Shown piece after piece: positions 26,252 through 37,086 of a stretch of 64,000 nt of DNA. This DNA is from Apostichopus japonicus (Eukaryota; Echinodermata; Holothuroidea; Aspidochirotida; Stichopodidae). The translations under genes and the position numbers were made by a program. Position 1 is the stretch's first letter. Every line of letters begins with the position of its first letter. The stretch spans positions 11,493,213 through 11,557,212 of the forward strand of contig NC_092574.1 in the NCBI RefSeq assembly GCF_037975245.1, in the 5' to 3' direction. Under the pieces are notes generated by a model. It worked only from the letters and a program-made list of their open reading frames with translations, was not told the origin of the DNA and searched no databases.

Positions 26252-27102
26252 CATGGGCGGCAATCCTGATGGGAAGGGGGATATATCCCCCATGAAAATG
26301 GGTGGAGGGGATGTAATACACCATATCCCCCCCACCAAATGCCAGGGATAAGAATATTTTCATGCCTACATTTATGCATCATCGTGAATGTACGGCTCTT
26401 TTTTAGTTTCATTTCTCGCCTACCATAAACGCAGATCTTTTCAAATAAACCGTCTTTATAAAGCAAGAATAGTTGACTGTAGGCTTCATTGGCCCTATAA
26501 CAACAAAATGTATTATTGCGCCCACGGTATTGATATAGTACATATATGCACCCTCATAGTATTCATATGGGCCATATAGTAGGCCTACACACGTACATGT
26601 TCCCTTGAACAGCTGAGAATCTCATGTTACCAGGGTAATGCATAATACACGTTTCACCTGGATGCCCTAGCAATCGGTATACCTAGGAATGTAACTATGT
26701 GTAATTGTGTATTGCATGTGTATAGGCCTATAATAGCCTGCATGGGGCCATTTTCTTCAGCGAATAATATAAAAGAGCTCTCGAACATTCTAACGTAGCG
26801 CCTGACACAAGATTGACAGGGGCAATTTTTTCCCAAAATAACACCCGAAATTAAAAAAAAAATTCTTTTGGATCCTGATTATGAGATATTTCGGACATGA
26901 TATCCCTATTTTAAAGTTGGGTATATGCCGCTTGGAAACCTAGGGGAGGGGCAATTCCTGCCATCTAGAAGGTTTGTAAATCCCAAAATTTTCTTGTACG
27001 CTTCTCGCCAATCCATGGTGGCGCTACGCTTAGATAGTCAACAAGGTCATATCTCCCCCCCCCCCCCCCGCCCCCACTCGGAAGTACGGATCGCCGCCCA
27101 TG
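26252..27102. mobile_element. hAT-type non-autonomous element inside the Penelope element
   Basis: Flanked by perfect 8-bp duplications attgcaac (26244-26251 and 27103-27110). The termini form inverted repeats: CATGGGCGGCAATCC on the left, and the right end read in reverse is CATGGGCGGCGATCC. An 8-bp duplication with short TIRs is the hAT pattern. The 851-bp interior has no long frame or transposase motif; a poly-C tract lies just inside the right end. Joining the flanks at one attgcaac restores continuous Penelope sequence, which confirms the borders. Confidence 0.92.
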
Positions 27103-27926
27103 ATTGCAACACTTCCGTTTATCATAAGCCGACGTCACGTATTCAAGGTTACTAACCAAATTTTTTCAGTTTCATTTCGTATTCTTACAAAATTGGTCTC
27201 ATTAAAATGCTAGTGGATAGTATGTACAAGGTCAACAACTCTTGGAAGGATTTGACCTAGACCTAAAAGGCCTTTTGTCCACACTCGGCAAAAATCAGCT
27301 CCCTTCTCACTTAATTGACAAAGTTGTGAAATCGTATTTACAAAACAAGGTGTCACCGGAAAATACCATTGGCTCGGCTTCTCACATTACTAGATTTTAC
27401 AAGCTCCCGTACATTGGTAATTTCTCTGGGCACGCTCAGAACAAAGTTAGACAGTTGATCAAATCACATTGTACTGACATTGATATTAAATAAGTGTTTA
27501 TCTCATATAAAGTTCAAAATATTTGTGTAGCAATAGACATGATTCCATCATACCTTAAATCTTGTGTGGTCTATAAATTCATCTGCACAAGCTGTAATGC
27601 TTGTTACATAGGGGAAACCCATAGGCACCTTTCGACACGGATTTCTGAGCATCAAAAACCAATAAGAATTCACATATTTACAAACAATTAGCTAAATTTC
27701 CCAACTGTAAGCGGCTATGTGACAACAACTCATTCAAAATTATCGACTCATCTCCCACTAAACTCCAGCTTAGGATCAAAGAAAGCCTACATATCAATTG
27801 GGATAAACCTGATCTCAACAAACAGCTTTGAATGTCCAGTGTTATCTTTGTTGAGTTAATCTACTTGTCCTTGTGTGTTATTGCTAGTGTACATTTGCGT
27901 GATATTACTTGTTCATTTTGAGTTTG

Positions 27927-27968
27927 TAACCTGATGATGAAAGTCGCTACTTTCGAAACATGTCGTTC
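27927..27968 (+). ncRNA. Possible hammerhead ribozyme core near the Penelope 3' end
   Basis: CTGATGA (27931-27937) is followed by one extra T, a 5-bp helix GAAAG/CTTTC (27939-27943 with 27950-27954) and GAAA (27955-27958). Next comes a 2-bp AC/GT stem around AT, then a GTC cleavage triplet ending at 27964. Three base pairs (AAC/GTT) can close stem I. Penelope-like elements are known to carry minimal type I hammerheads in this position. The extra base between CTGATGA and stem II and the short stem I make activity doubtful. Confidence 0.5.
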
Positions 27969-28035
27969 TTTTGTATTTATTTTGGTAAATAGATGTATAA
28001 GTCAAAGTCTGTGGTGTTTTCAATTTTTTTAATAT

Positions 28036-28063
28036 ATATGTATAAATATACATATAAATATAT

Positions 28064-28094
<31 letters not shown>

Positions 28095-28112
28095 AATATA
28101 TATACATTTATA
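28036..28112. repeat. AT-rich microsatellite
   Basis: Runs of atatat interrupted by aaatat, between the Penelope 3' end and the 92-bp array. Confidence 0.9.
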
Positions 28113-29529
28113 TATAATGGTTTTGCCATACTTTGTATTGGGGGTTCTATTAGGGGTCAACTCTTTAACCCCTTATACTGAAATAATGTCTGTATGTTGA
28201 AGGGTCCCAAGAAATTAGTGATATTTTGTATTTGGTGATTCTATTAGGGGTCAACTCTTTGACTCCTTATACCGAAATGGTTACCATAGATTGATATATT
28301 TTTAAAATGAATGTGCCTTACTTTTGTATTGTAGATTCTTTTGGGGTCGTCTCTTCGACCCTTATACTGAATAATGTCTGTTTGTTGGAGTGTCCCAAAA
28401 AATTATTGATATTATGTATTGGGGAATCTATAAGTGGTCAACTCTTCGACCCCTTATACTGAGATAATGTCTGTTTGTTGGAGTGTCCCAAGAAATTAGT
28501 GATATTTTGTATTAGGGATTCTACTAGGGGTCAACTCTTCAACCACTTATACCGAAATAGTGGCTATAGATTGATATGTTTCGATGATTTTTCCATACAT
28601 TGTATTGGGGATTCTATTAGGGGTGAACTCTTTGACCCCTCATACTGAAATAGTAACCATAGATTGATATGTTTTAATGAATGCACCTTACTTTGTATTG
28701 GGGATTCTATTAGGGGTGAACTCTTTGACCCCTCATACTGAAATAGTAACCATAGATTGATATGTTTTAATGAATGCACCTTACTTTGTATTGGGGATAC
28801 TATTAGGGGTGAACTCTTTGACCCCTCATACTGAAATAGTAACCATAGATTGATATGTTTTAATGAATGCACCTTACTTTGTATTGGGGATTCTATTAGG
28901 GGTGAACTCTTTGACCCCTTATACTGAAATAGTGGCCCTAGATTGATATGTTTCAATGAATGTGACTTACTTTGTATTGGGGATTCTATTAGGGGTCAAC
29001 TCTTCGGCCCTTTATACTGAAATAGTGGCCATAGATTGATATGTGTTAATGAATGTGACTTTCTTTGTATTGGGGATTATATTAGGAGTCAACTCTTCGA
29101 CCCCTTATACTGAAATTATGTCTGTATGTTGCAGTGTCCCAAGAAATTAGTGATATTTGGTATTGGGATTCTACTAGGGGTCAACGTTTTGACCCCTTAT
29201 ACCAAAAAAGTGGCCATAGATTGATATGTTTCAATGATTTTTCCATACATTGTATTGGGGGTTCTATTAGGGGTGAACTCTTTGACCCCTCATACTGAAA
29301 TAGTAACCATAGATTGATATGTTTTAATGAATGCACCTTACTTTGTATTGGGGATTCTATTAGGGGTGAACTCTTTGACCCCTCATACTGAAATAGTAAC
29401 CATAGATTGATATATTTTAATGAATGCACCTTACTTTGTATTGGGGATTCTATTACGGGTCAACTCTTCAAACCCTTATACTGAAATAGTGGCCCTAGAT
29501 TGATATGTTTTAATAATGTGCCTTACTTT

Positions 29530-29628
29530 ATGAAAGGGCACGTGCATCAAACACTGCACATTTGTTTTCTCCTGCAACATTGAGATTTCCCAAATTGCAG
29601 TGTGGCATTGTTTTACTTCACATTGAGG
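29530..29628 (-). repeat. Dispersed 110-bp unit, inverted copy in the array (1 of 3)
   Basis: Reverse complement of the unit at 25261-25395, embedded between type A tails; begins atgaaagggcacgtgcatc. Confidence 0.88.
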
Positions 29629-30271
29629 GGATTCTACTAGGGGTCAACTCTTCGGCACATTATACTGAAATAGTGGCCATAGATTGATATGTTTTAATGA
29701 ATGTGACTTACTTTGTATTGGGGATACTATTAGGGGTCAACTCTTTGACCCCTTATACTGAAATTATGTCTTTTTGTTGCAGTGTCCCAAGAAATTAGTG
29801 ATATTTGGTATTGGGGATTCTACTAGGGGTCAACGTTTTGACCCCTTATACCAAAATAGTGGCCATAGATTGATATGTTTCAATGATTTTTCCATACTTT
29901 GTATTGGAGATTCTATTAGGGGTCAACTCTTTGACCCCTTATACTGAAATTATGTCTGTATGTTGCAGTGTCCCAAGAAATTAGTGATATTTTGTATTGG
30001 GGACTCTATTAGGGGTCAACTCTTCGACCCCTTATACTGAAATAGTGGCCATAGATTGATATGTTTCAATGATTTTTCCATACATTGTATTGGGGGTTCT
30101 ATTAGGGGTGAACTCTTTGACCCCTCATACTGAAATAGTAACCATAGATTGATATGTTTTAATGAATGCACCTTACTTTGTATTGGGGATTCTATTACGG
30201 GTCAACTCTTTGACCCCTTATACTGAAATAGTGGCCCTAGATTGATATGTTTTAATAATGTGCCTTACTTT

Positions 30272-30369
30272 ATGAAAGGGCACGTGCATCAAACACTGCA
30301 CATTTGTTTTCTCCTGCAACATTGAGATTTCCCAAATTGCAGTGTGGCATTGGTTTACTTCACATTGAG
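30272..30369 (-). repeat. Dispersed 110-bp unit, inverted copy in the array (2 of 3)
   Basis: Lies 742 bp from the copy at 29530, as expected from the local segment duplication. Confidence 0.88.
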
Positions 30370-31107
30370 GGGATTCTACTAGGGGTCAACTCTTCGGCCC
30401 ATTATACTGAAATAGTGGCCATAGATTGATATGTTTTAATGAATGTGACTTACTTTGTATTGGGGATACTATTAGGGGTCAACTCTTTGACCCCTTATAC
30501 TGAAATTATGTCTTTTTGTTGCAGTGTCCCAAGAAATTAGTGATATTTGGTATTGGGGATTCTACTAGGGGTCAACGTTTTGACCCCTTATACCAAAATA
30601 GTGGCCATAGATTGATATGTTTCAATGATTTTTCCATACTTTGTATTGGAGATTCTATTAGGGGTCAACTCTTTGACCCCTTATACTGAAATTATGTCTG
30701 TATGTTGCAGTGTCCCAAGAAATTAGTGATATTTTGTATTGGGGACTCTATTAGGGGTCAACTCTTCGACCCCTTATACTGAAATAGTGGCCCTAGATTG
30801 AAATGTTTTAATGACTGTGCCTTACTTTGTATTGGGGATTCTATTAGGGGTCAACTATTTGACCCCTTATACTGAAATTATGTCTGTATGTTGCAGTGTC
30901 CCAAGAAATTATAGTGATATTTTGTATTGGGGATTCTACTAGGGGTCAACTCTTCGACCGAATAACTTAAATAGTGGCCATAGATCGATATGTTTCAATG
31001 ATATTTCCATACTTTGTATTGGAGATTCTACTAGGGGTCAACTCTTCGGCCCCTCATACTGAAATAGTGGCCCTAGATTGATATGTTTTAATAATGTGCC
31101 TTACTTT

Positions 31108-31205
31108 ATGAAAGGGCACGTGCATCAAACACTGCAAATTTGTTTTCTCCTGCAACATTGAGATTTTCCAAATTGCAGTGTGGCATTGGTTTACTTCACA
31201 TTGAG
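31108..31205 (-). repeat. Dispersed 110-bp unit, inverted copy in the array (3 of 3)
   Basis: Same junctions on both sides as the other two array copies, so all three probably derive from one insertion later duplicated with the array. Confidence 0.88.
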
Positions 31206-32414
31206 GGGATTCTACTAGGGGTCAACTCTTCGGCCCATTATACTGAAATAGTGGCCATAGATTGATATGTTTTAATGAATGCACCTTACTTTGTATTGGG
31301 GATTCTATTAGGGGTCAACTCTTCGGTCCATTATACTGAAATAGTGGCCATAGATTGATATGTTTTAATGAATGTGACTTACTTTGTATTGGGGATTCTA
31401 TTAGGAGTGAACTCTTTGACCCCTTATACTGAAATTATGTCTGTTTGTTGCAGTGTCCCAAGAAATTAGTGATATTTGGTATTGGGATTCTACTAGAGGT
31501 CAACGTTTTGACCCCTTATACCAAAAAAGTGGCCATAGATTGATATGTTTCAATGATTTTTCCATACTTTGTATTGGAGATTCTATTAGGGGTCAACTCT
31601 TTGACCCCTTATACTGAAATTATATCTGTATGTTGCAGTGTCCCAAGAAATTAGTGATATTTTGTATTGGGGATTCTATAAGGGGTCGACTCTTCGACCC
31701 TTTATACTGAAATAGTGGCCCTAGATTGATATGTTTAATGAATGGTTAACTCTTCGACCCCTTATACTGAAATTATGTCTGTATGTTGCAGTGTCCCAAG
31801 AAATTAGTGATATTTTGTATTTGGGATTCTACTACAACTCTTCGACCCCTTATACTGAAATAGTGGCCATAGATTGATATGTTTCAATGATTTTTCCATA
31901 TTTTGTATTGGGGATTCTATTAGGGGTCGACTCTTCGACCCCTTATACTGAAATTATGTCTGTTTGTTGCAGTGTCCCAAGAAATTAGTGATATTTTGTA
32001 TTTGGGATTCTACTACAACTCTTCGACCCCTTATACTGAAATAGTGGCCCTAGATTGATATGTTTCAATGATTTTTCCATATTTTGTATTGGGGATTCTA
32101 TTTGGGGTCGACTCTTCGACCCCTTATACTGAAATTATGTCTGTATGTTGCAGTGTCCCAAGAAATTAGTGATATTTTGTATTTGGGATTCTACTGCAAC
32201 TCTTCGACCCCTTATACTGAAATAGTGGCCATAGATTGATATGTTTCAATGATTTTTCCATAATTTGTATTGGAGATTCTATTAGGGGTCAACTCTCAGA
32301 CCCCTTATACTGAAATTATGTCTGTATGTTGCAGTGACCCAAGAAATTAGTGATATTTTATATTGGAGATTCTATAAGGGGTCGACCCCTCGACCCCTTA
32401 TACTGAAATAGTGG

Positions 32415-32444
32415 CCTAATAGAGTTATATTAACTCATATTAGG
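32415..32444. repeat. Imperfect 30-bp palindrome at the array end
   Basis: CCTAATA-GAGTTA is mirrored by TAACTC-ATATTAGG with one or two unpaired bases. It lies exactly where the 92-bp array stops. Confidence 0.7.
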
Positions 32445-35400
32445 AGTGAGGGTTAACTCCAATAGAGTTAAATTTCACTCTTAATTTGAAGTGCGCCGAG
32501 TGATCACTCCTATGGAATGAAATCCACTCATTTGTTTTGCTAGAGTGTTGCTAGATATATGAAGAAGAAATTTACATACCAATACATGTTATCGGTCATC
32601 GATTGGCACAAAAACCCAGATTCTGATGACAGCTGCCTCAAGAAACCCAATAAATGGCCTAACTAGCACCGAGCCACCAATGTGGACCATTACCGAAACA
32701 TTGATGCGTGTTAGTCTTCCACCCCCTTCCTCTAATGCTATTTAAGTCCACATGTGGGCATATTCTGGAAACCTACCGGTAGCCCACAGGGGTTTGAGTT
32801 GGGAGAAAGGCCTTGACACCTTGAAACGACAAATGATGCCAACTTCCCTCAAGTTAAAAGTCTGGCTGATTTGGCAAGGCCAGTCAGCATGAAAGAGAAA
32901 AAACTTTTTTTTGCATTTCTGTCACCAAAGTTGCACATCTTTTTGGTTGCTATTTTGCCTCACAGGTGCCATCTCCTGCGTTCTGGGGGGTGCTGAAATC
33001 TCAAATTTTGTAGATAGTAACCTCCGGCCCCCCACAAGAAAGAACAGCCCCCCATGGCCCCCACTCAAAAAATCCTAGCTACGCCACTGCCAATGAGGTT
33101 TACAGATGATAGACATAGCGGAGTGACGCTTCAGAGTTGAGAGGGGAAGCCTTATAAGCCTCAAGCAACAACAAAAAATAAATAAGAAAAGCGGTGCACA
33201 CAGCACATTTCGTTCAAATGTGACCGGTTAAATACCGTTCTGAAAATGTGTGAATCTAACCTCATTGCCCTAATGCGGTATCGCAATTACTCGTTTTAGC
33301 CCACCCCCCTTTCCATCCAATCATTTGTCCCGGGCACCCAACACTATTAATAAACTAGGGTGCATACTTGTTCAATTCCATTTTCAACTTGTACACCTGT
33401 TTTCAACTCGAGATGATTTTTTAGAAGGCCCCTTAGTCGGCTACAGGGCTACGGGTGGGGGGGGGGGGGCGGGGGGATATAAAAATTAAAAAATCACATT
33501 CAAAGAAAGACCAAGATGTAAAAGAACAATGAACAAACATTGTGTTAAGAGACAAGTTGCTTCCCTGTTTTTATAGGTCATATCAAGAACGGACTGTTTG
33601 AAAAAGAACAATAAGTGACCAAAAATATACTTACACTTCTTAAAATATTGTTAAAGTTCTTTCATGTAATTTGTTTTAAATATGGGAGCCATTAATATAT
33701 TCAACGTGCTATCCGGTAGGACCGGCTTCTTACTATCTGGCAATCTTCATTACAGCACTATTTTAATTTTAGATTAAGTGAAATTAAATTGATCTTTTCC
33801 AATATCGTACACTTATTTCGCATAATTTGTAGACCTATAAGTAATACGAACTATGCAGACCTTTGACAAGAGCCACTAGATTAATTATAAAACTATAATA
33901 CTTAAGAAAATGATTGCTGCATTTGTAACTTTAACATTCTCTGCACGCAAATATAATAAAGCATAACATATTTTGTTAGATTCTTGCATTTTTAATATCT
34001 CGAGAAAGTCATTTGACTATTGGTTTAAAGGATAATTCTTTTTCAAATGAAACATTAAATAGTTATCCTCGAGCCACGAAAAACTTTTACAATAACACCG
34101 CAACTTCACAGCGAATGTAGTGAATTCCAGAAGATCCAAATCCGAGCCCAGAAATTAAATGGTCTCGAGTAGTAAAGCCCTGGTATAGGTTCGATGATTT
34201 ATTTCTCAGTAATTGGTCACAGCTTCGTATTGTCTTTGTAAGACAGGCTCTATAGAGGGTCCGAATGTATTATTTCTAGCAATACTGAGGTTAGAGTTGG
34301 AGTTGTCTCTCTCTATGGCATAACAACAATAAATTTCAAGCTATATTTGTTTTTCTATGATAAATGTACGGCTGTTACCTAATTAGAACAAACGTGTTAT
34401 CCTTCTATCCATGCAATAGACCACATATGCTTGCCCCATCCACCGCTTTTGACAGACCCAAAACACAAAACGGAAACTTTGTACATCTTGTGGAGTATTT
34501 TTCACGAAGAAACCCTAGAGGACCTATGGGGCCCTCTTGACCTTGAGACAATGGGCCTTAGCAACTCCGGTCGCTTTGGTCCTCGCCTTATCTTCTTATC
34601 GGGTAATCCGACACAGATAATAAGCCTGTAATACCTTCACGGCAGATACACACACGTATAGAGGAATGACCTCGATTTGCACAAATATTATTTTGAATCC
34701 TGGCAGCCATCAGGACTGTTGTGATCATTAATAAATGATTAAGACTGATATTTACAACCAAAAAAAAATCAGATTTATATGTTAGTATTTTGTTATGGTA
34801 AAGACCAGTAAACACAGTCTAGTAAAGCATTTGCATGAATGACAAAGAAAAAACAAATTTGACTTTGAGGAAGGCTACTCCAGATTTGTTCAAATGATAA
34901 ATCTTAACCGTTCTCTTTTTAAATGGGAAAAAATATCCACATATGAAAACATAAGCCAATATACTGGTATGAATTATGAGACTATACACGATTATAAATA
35001 CGAAACTGGCTTAAGCGTCACACTTAGTGTAAGATACTGCATACAGTGCACCTGTTTGTCCTAATGACGTCATTGTGAAGAAATCCGAAATTTCTACGTC
35101 ATCCAACGGAGAGAGAAATCAGATGTAAACTAAAATAATTTGTTGTGTTCCGTGTATGTATATTCTTCAATATAATTCAGTGAAGTGTGTTGTCTGCTTC
35201 CCAAACATGACCTAATAGCCACCAAAATGTCCTCTGAAATCCATTTCTCTGAAAGGGGGGAGAAAAAAACATATATATACGGGAATTGTTCTATTCTAGA
35301 TTAATGGCATCCGAAAGTTTCAATTTAACTTTCCTTAAGTTCTTAACCGATCTCGATAGATTTAATAAATACATTTGACTGGTTCCCATTAAATTTTCAA

Positions 35401-35864
35401 AGTCAAAAATTTCACATGAGAAATGTGTGACGTCACCATACAGGTACTCTCGGTTCACAGTCATATCTTTACCATAACTCGCGGTTATCTGTCGTGACGT
35501 CAGAGGCATATACAACTAAAAAGAATTCTGATCAAATGTTTGTATGTAAGATTAATCTATTCAAATCTGTGCCAGAATTTCAGAATTATATATAACTTGA
35601 TCGTTATGATACGAGATGAATAAAGTGTGCCGAGGTATTCATAATGGTACGGGAATGTTAGTTTGTTTCCCGTTCACAATTTATTCGTATAAAATACAAA
35701 ATTACCAATATAAAAACTAATTCATTCAAACAATCTTGTTTTATTTTTTATTTTTTGTCCTCTTTTCCTTGAAGCGGAACTTTGGTATTCGTTCAGTCTT
35801 AGGCATGATGCATTTCATTCACACTGTTATAAAAGGATTTTCTCTTTTTGTTTTTGTTTTTCAG
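32445..35864. other. Largely unique-looking DNA without recognised gene
   Basis: A transposon-like end (ctagctacgccactg) lies at about 33077-33092, with a cytosine-rich stretch before it, but no matching left end was found. A G run lies at 33457-33475. Open frames are short and lack known motifs. Three perfect TGACGTCA palindromes lie at 35065, 35428 and 35495. Confidence 0.55.
35065..35502. promoter_or_regulatory. Cluster of three CRE-like TGACGTCA palindromes
   Basis: Perfect 8-bp CREB/ATF-type sites at 35065-35072, 35428-35435 and 35495-35502, with a half-site-like tacgtcat near 35095. They lie upstream of a possible plus-strand exon at 35865. Other isolated copies in the window are at 41725 and 53334. 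Function is inferred only from the motif. Confidence 0.3.
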
Positions 35865-35906
35865 TGGTCGGATTAACTGAGCGTATATATACAGTACCAG
35901 ACAGAG
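35865..35906 (+). CDS. Possible 42-bp internal exon
   Basis: A strong polypyrimidine tract (tttttgtttttgtttttcag) precedes the segment and CAGAG|GTAAGA follows it. One frame is open and reads VGLTERIYTVPDR, with two incoming bases and one outgoing base, so the exon would be symmetrical (42 bp, 14 codons). I do not recognise the protein. The Y-T-V-P motif could be a cytoplasmic phosphotyrosine site, but this is speculation. No partner exon was identified with confidence. Confidence 0.35.
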
Positions 35907-36447
35907 GTAAGAATATCTCCTGGATTCAGAAAATCACAATGTCTTCACCAACGTGTGCGTTCATCATCTATTCATCAAAGTATGCATGAATTTAACTGCT
36001 ACATTGTTATTTAAATTAACAGCTATACTCCCCATACGGAAAAGATAAAACACGTGCAGGCCTGTCTGTGTACACCGTATGTCGGCTTTCAGTGAATAAC
36101 CTTTATATGCAGACGTTAACTTCACCACTTACCTTCAATGGGACAATAGGGTTGAGTGTGGAACAAGTTGTTTGTTACACAGAATCTATTTTGGGGTTAC
36201 TTTTCTTAAATAGAAACTTCATTTGCACACTTCGGAATGGTTTTTCTCCACAGTTTTGGTACTGGATTATCTCATGTTACTACCAATATAATTTATGGAC
36301 AAATGTTCGTTACCGCGGTTTCCAGTATAGAACAATATTAATATAACCGGAAACAATATTGCGTTTATTCCACATGAACATGCTGTTGGAGAATCGTCTT
36401 GTATAAATAAGTCAATGCGAACAATTCTAACTCTTGTAACAATATGG

Positions 36448-36785
36448 ATTTTTGGAACTAAATTCAAGATTTTCGGAACTAAATTCAGGATTTTCGGAAC
36501 TAAATTCAGGATTTTCGGAACTAAATTCAGGATTTTCGGAACTAATTACAGGATTTTTGGATCTACATTCAGGATTTTCGGAACAACATTCATGATTTTT
36601 GGAACTACATTCAGGATTTTCGGAACTACATTCAGGATTTTCGGAACTACATTCAGGATTTTCGGACAAAATTCATGATTTTCGGAACTAAATGCAGGAT
36701 TTTCGGAACTAAACTCAGGAATTTTTGAACTAAATTCAGGAATTTCGGAACTAAATTCAGGATTTTGGGAACTAAATACAAGATT
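36448..36785. repeat. 21-bp minisatellite
   Basis: About 16 units of ggaactaaattcaggatttt-type sequence with point variants. Open frames on both strands (36415-36678 plus, 36427-36669 minus) are periodic repeat products. Confidence 0.95.
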
Positions 36786-36894
36786 GCTTGCGTTCTCGGA
36801 GTGGTTGAAAATTCATAACGAAACCTGCGTAGATCAATGAGCTGCTTAAGGCAACCCTTTGTCCAGATAAGGAGGCTCCCTGCCCAGTTTGTAA
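36782..36894. repeat. Duplicated segment, copy 1
   Basis: From ttgcgttctcggagtgg to ggaggctccctgccca; matches 38371-38474 at about 1.58 kb distance. In both places it follows a piece of the 21-bp minisatellite. Confidence 0.8.
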
Positions 36895-37086
36895 GTATAT
36901 TGTTTTTACAAGTTAGATTAGGCCTAGTCTGTTTCGTATATGTCTTCTAAAGTTATTCAATGATAAATCTAGTATCTTAGTGATGCAAGCCACAAAACAG
37001 ATATTCATAATAAGAGCACTTTAAAAGTATTCTAACCACATATATTCATAGTTATAACTATTATGCAAGTGATGCAACACACAAAT

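Larger units (their letters stand above)
25690..28035 (+). pseudogene. Penelope-like retroelement, 5'-truncated and inactive
   Basis: Two diagnostic parts are visible. The reverse transcriptase remnant (frame 25732-26121) includes MGSSLAPVLANLFMG and the active-site box reads GYVDN, where the family has YVDD, so the second catalytic aspartate is Asn. The C-terminal part (27494-27691) has the GIY-YIG-like endonuclease segment CNACYIGETHRHLSTRISEH. Between them the frame 27242-27493 (LDLKGLLSTLGKNQLP) is typical connecting sequence. Lesions seen: an in-frame TAG at about 26119, a 1-bp insertion near 26219, an 851-bp foreign insertion (26252-27102), a frame change near 27240 and an in-frame TAA at 27491-27493. 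The N-terminal part of the RT is missing. The element cannot encode a working protein. Confidence 0.93.
28118..32412. repeat. Tandem array of 90-93-bp hairpin-bearing units
   Basis: About 45 units share the core tattggggattctattag, aggggtcaactctt and gaccccttatactgaaat. Two tails alternate: type A (agtggccatagattgatatg) and type B (tatgtctgtatgttgcagtg, cccaagaaattagtgat). The core holds an inverted repeat around a CTCT loop, for example AGGGGTCAA/TTGACCCCT. Copies of the 110-bp dispersed unit interrupt the array at 29530, 30272 and 31108, and a 742-bp block is duplicated (about 29260-30000 and 30001-30742). Minus-strand open frames at 28564-28956 and 29181-29429 are repeat artefacts. Confidence 0.95.

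Noticed and set aside
32622-32645. CTGATGA followed by GAAAC, hammerhead-like
   Set aside because: The bases between them do not form a stem II, and no cleavage triplet or stem III is present.
36415-36678. Frame with repeated FRIFGT and its antisense partner
   Set aside because: A 21-bp (7-codon) repeat keeps both strands open; no start-site or splice context.
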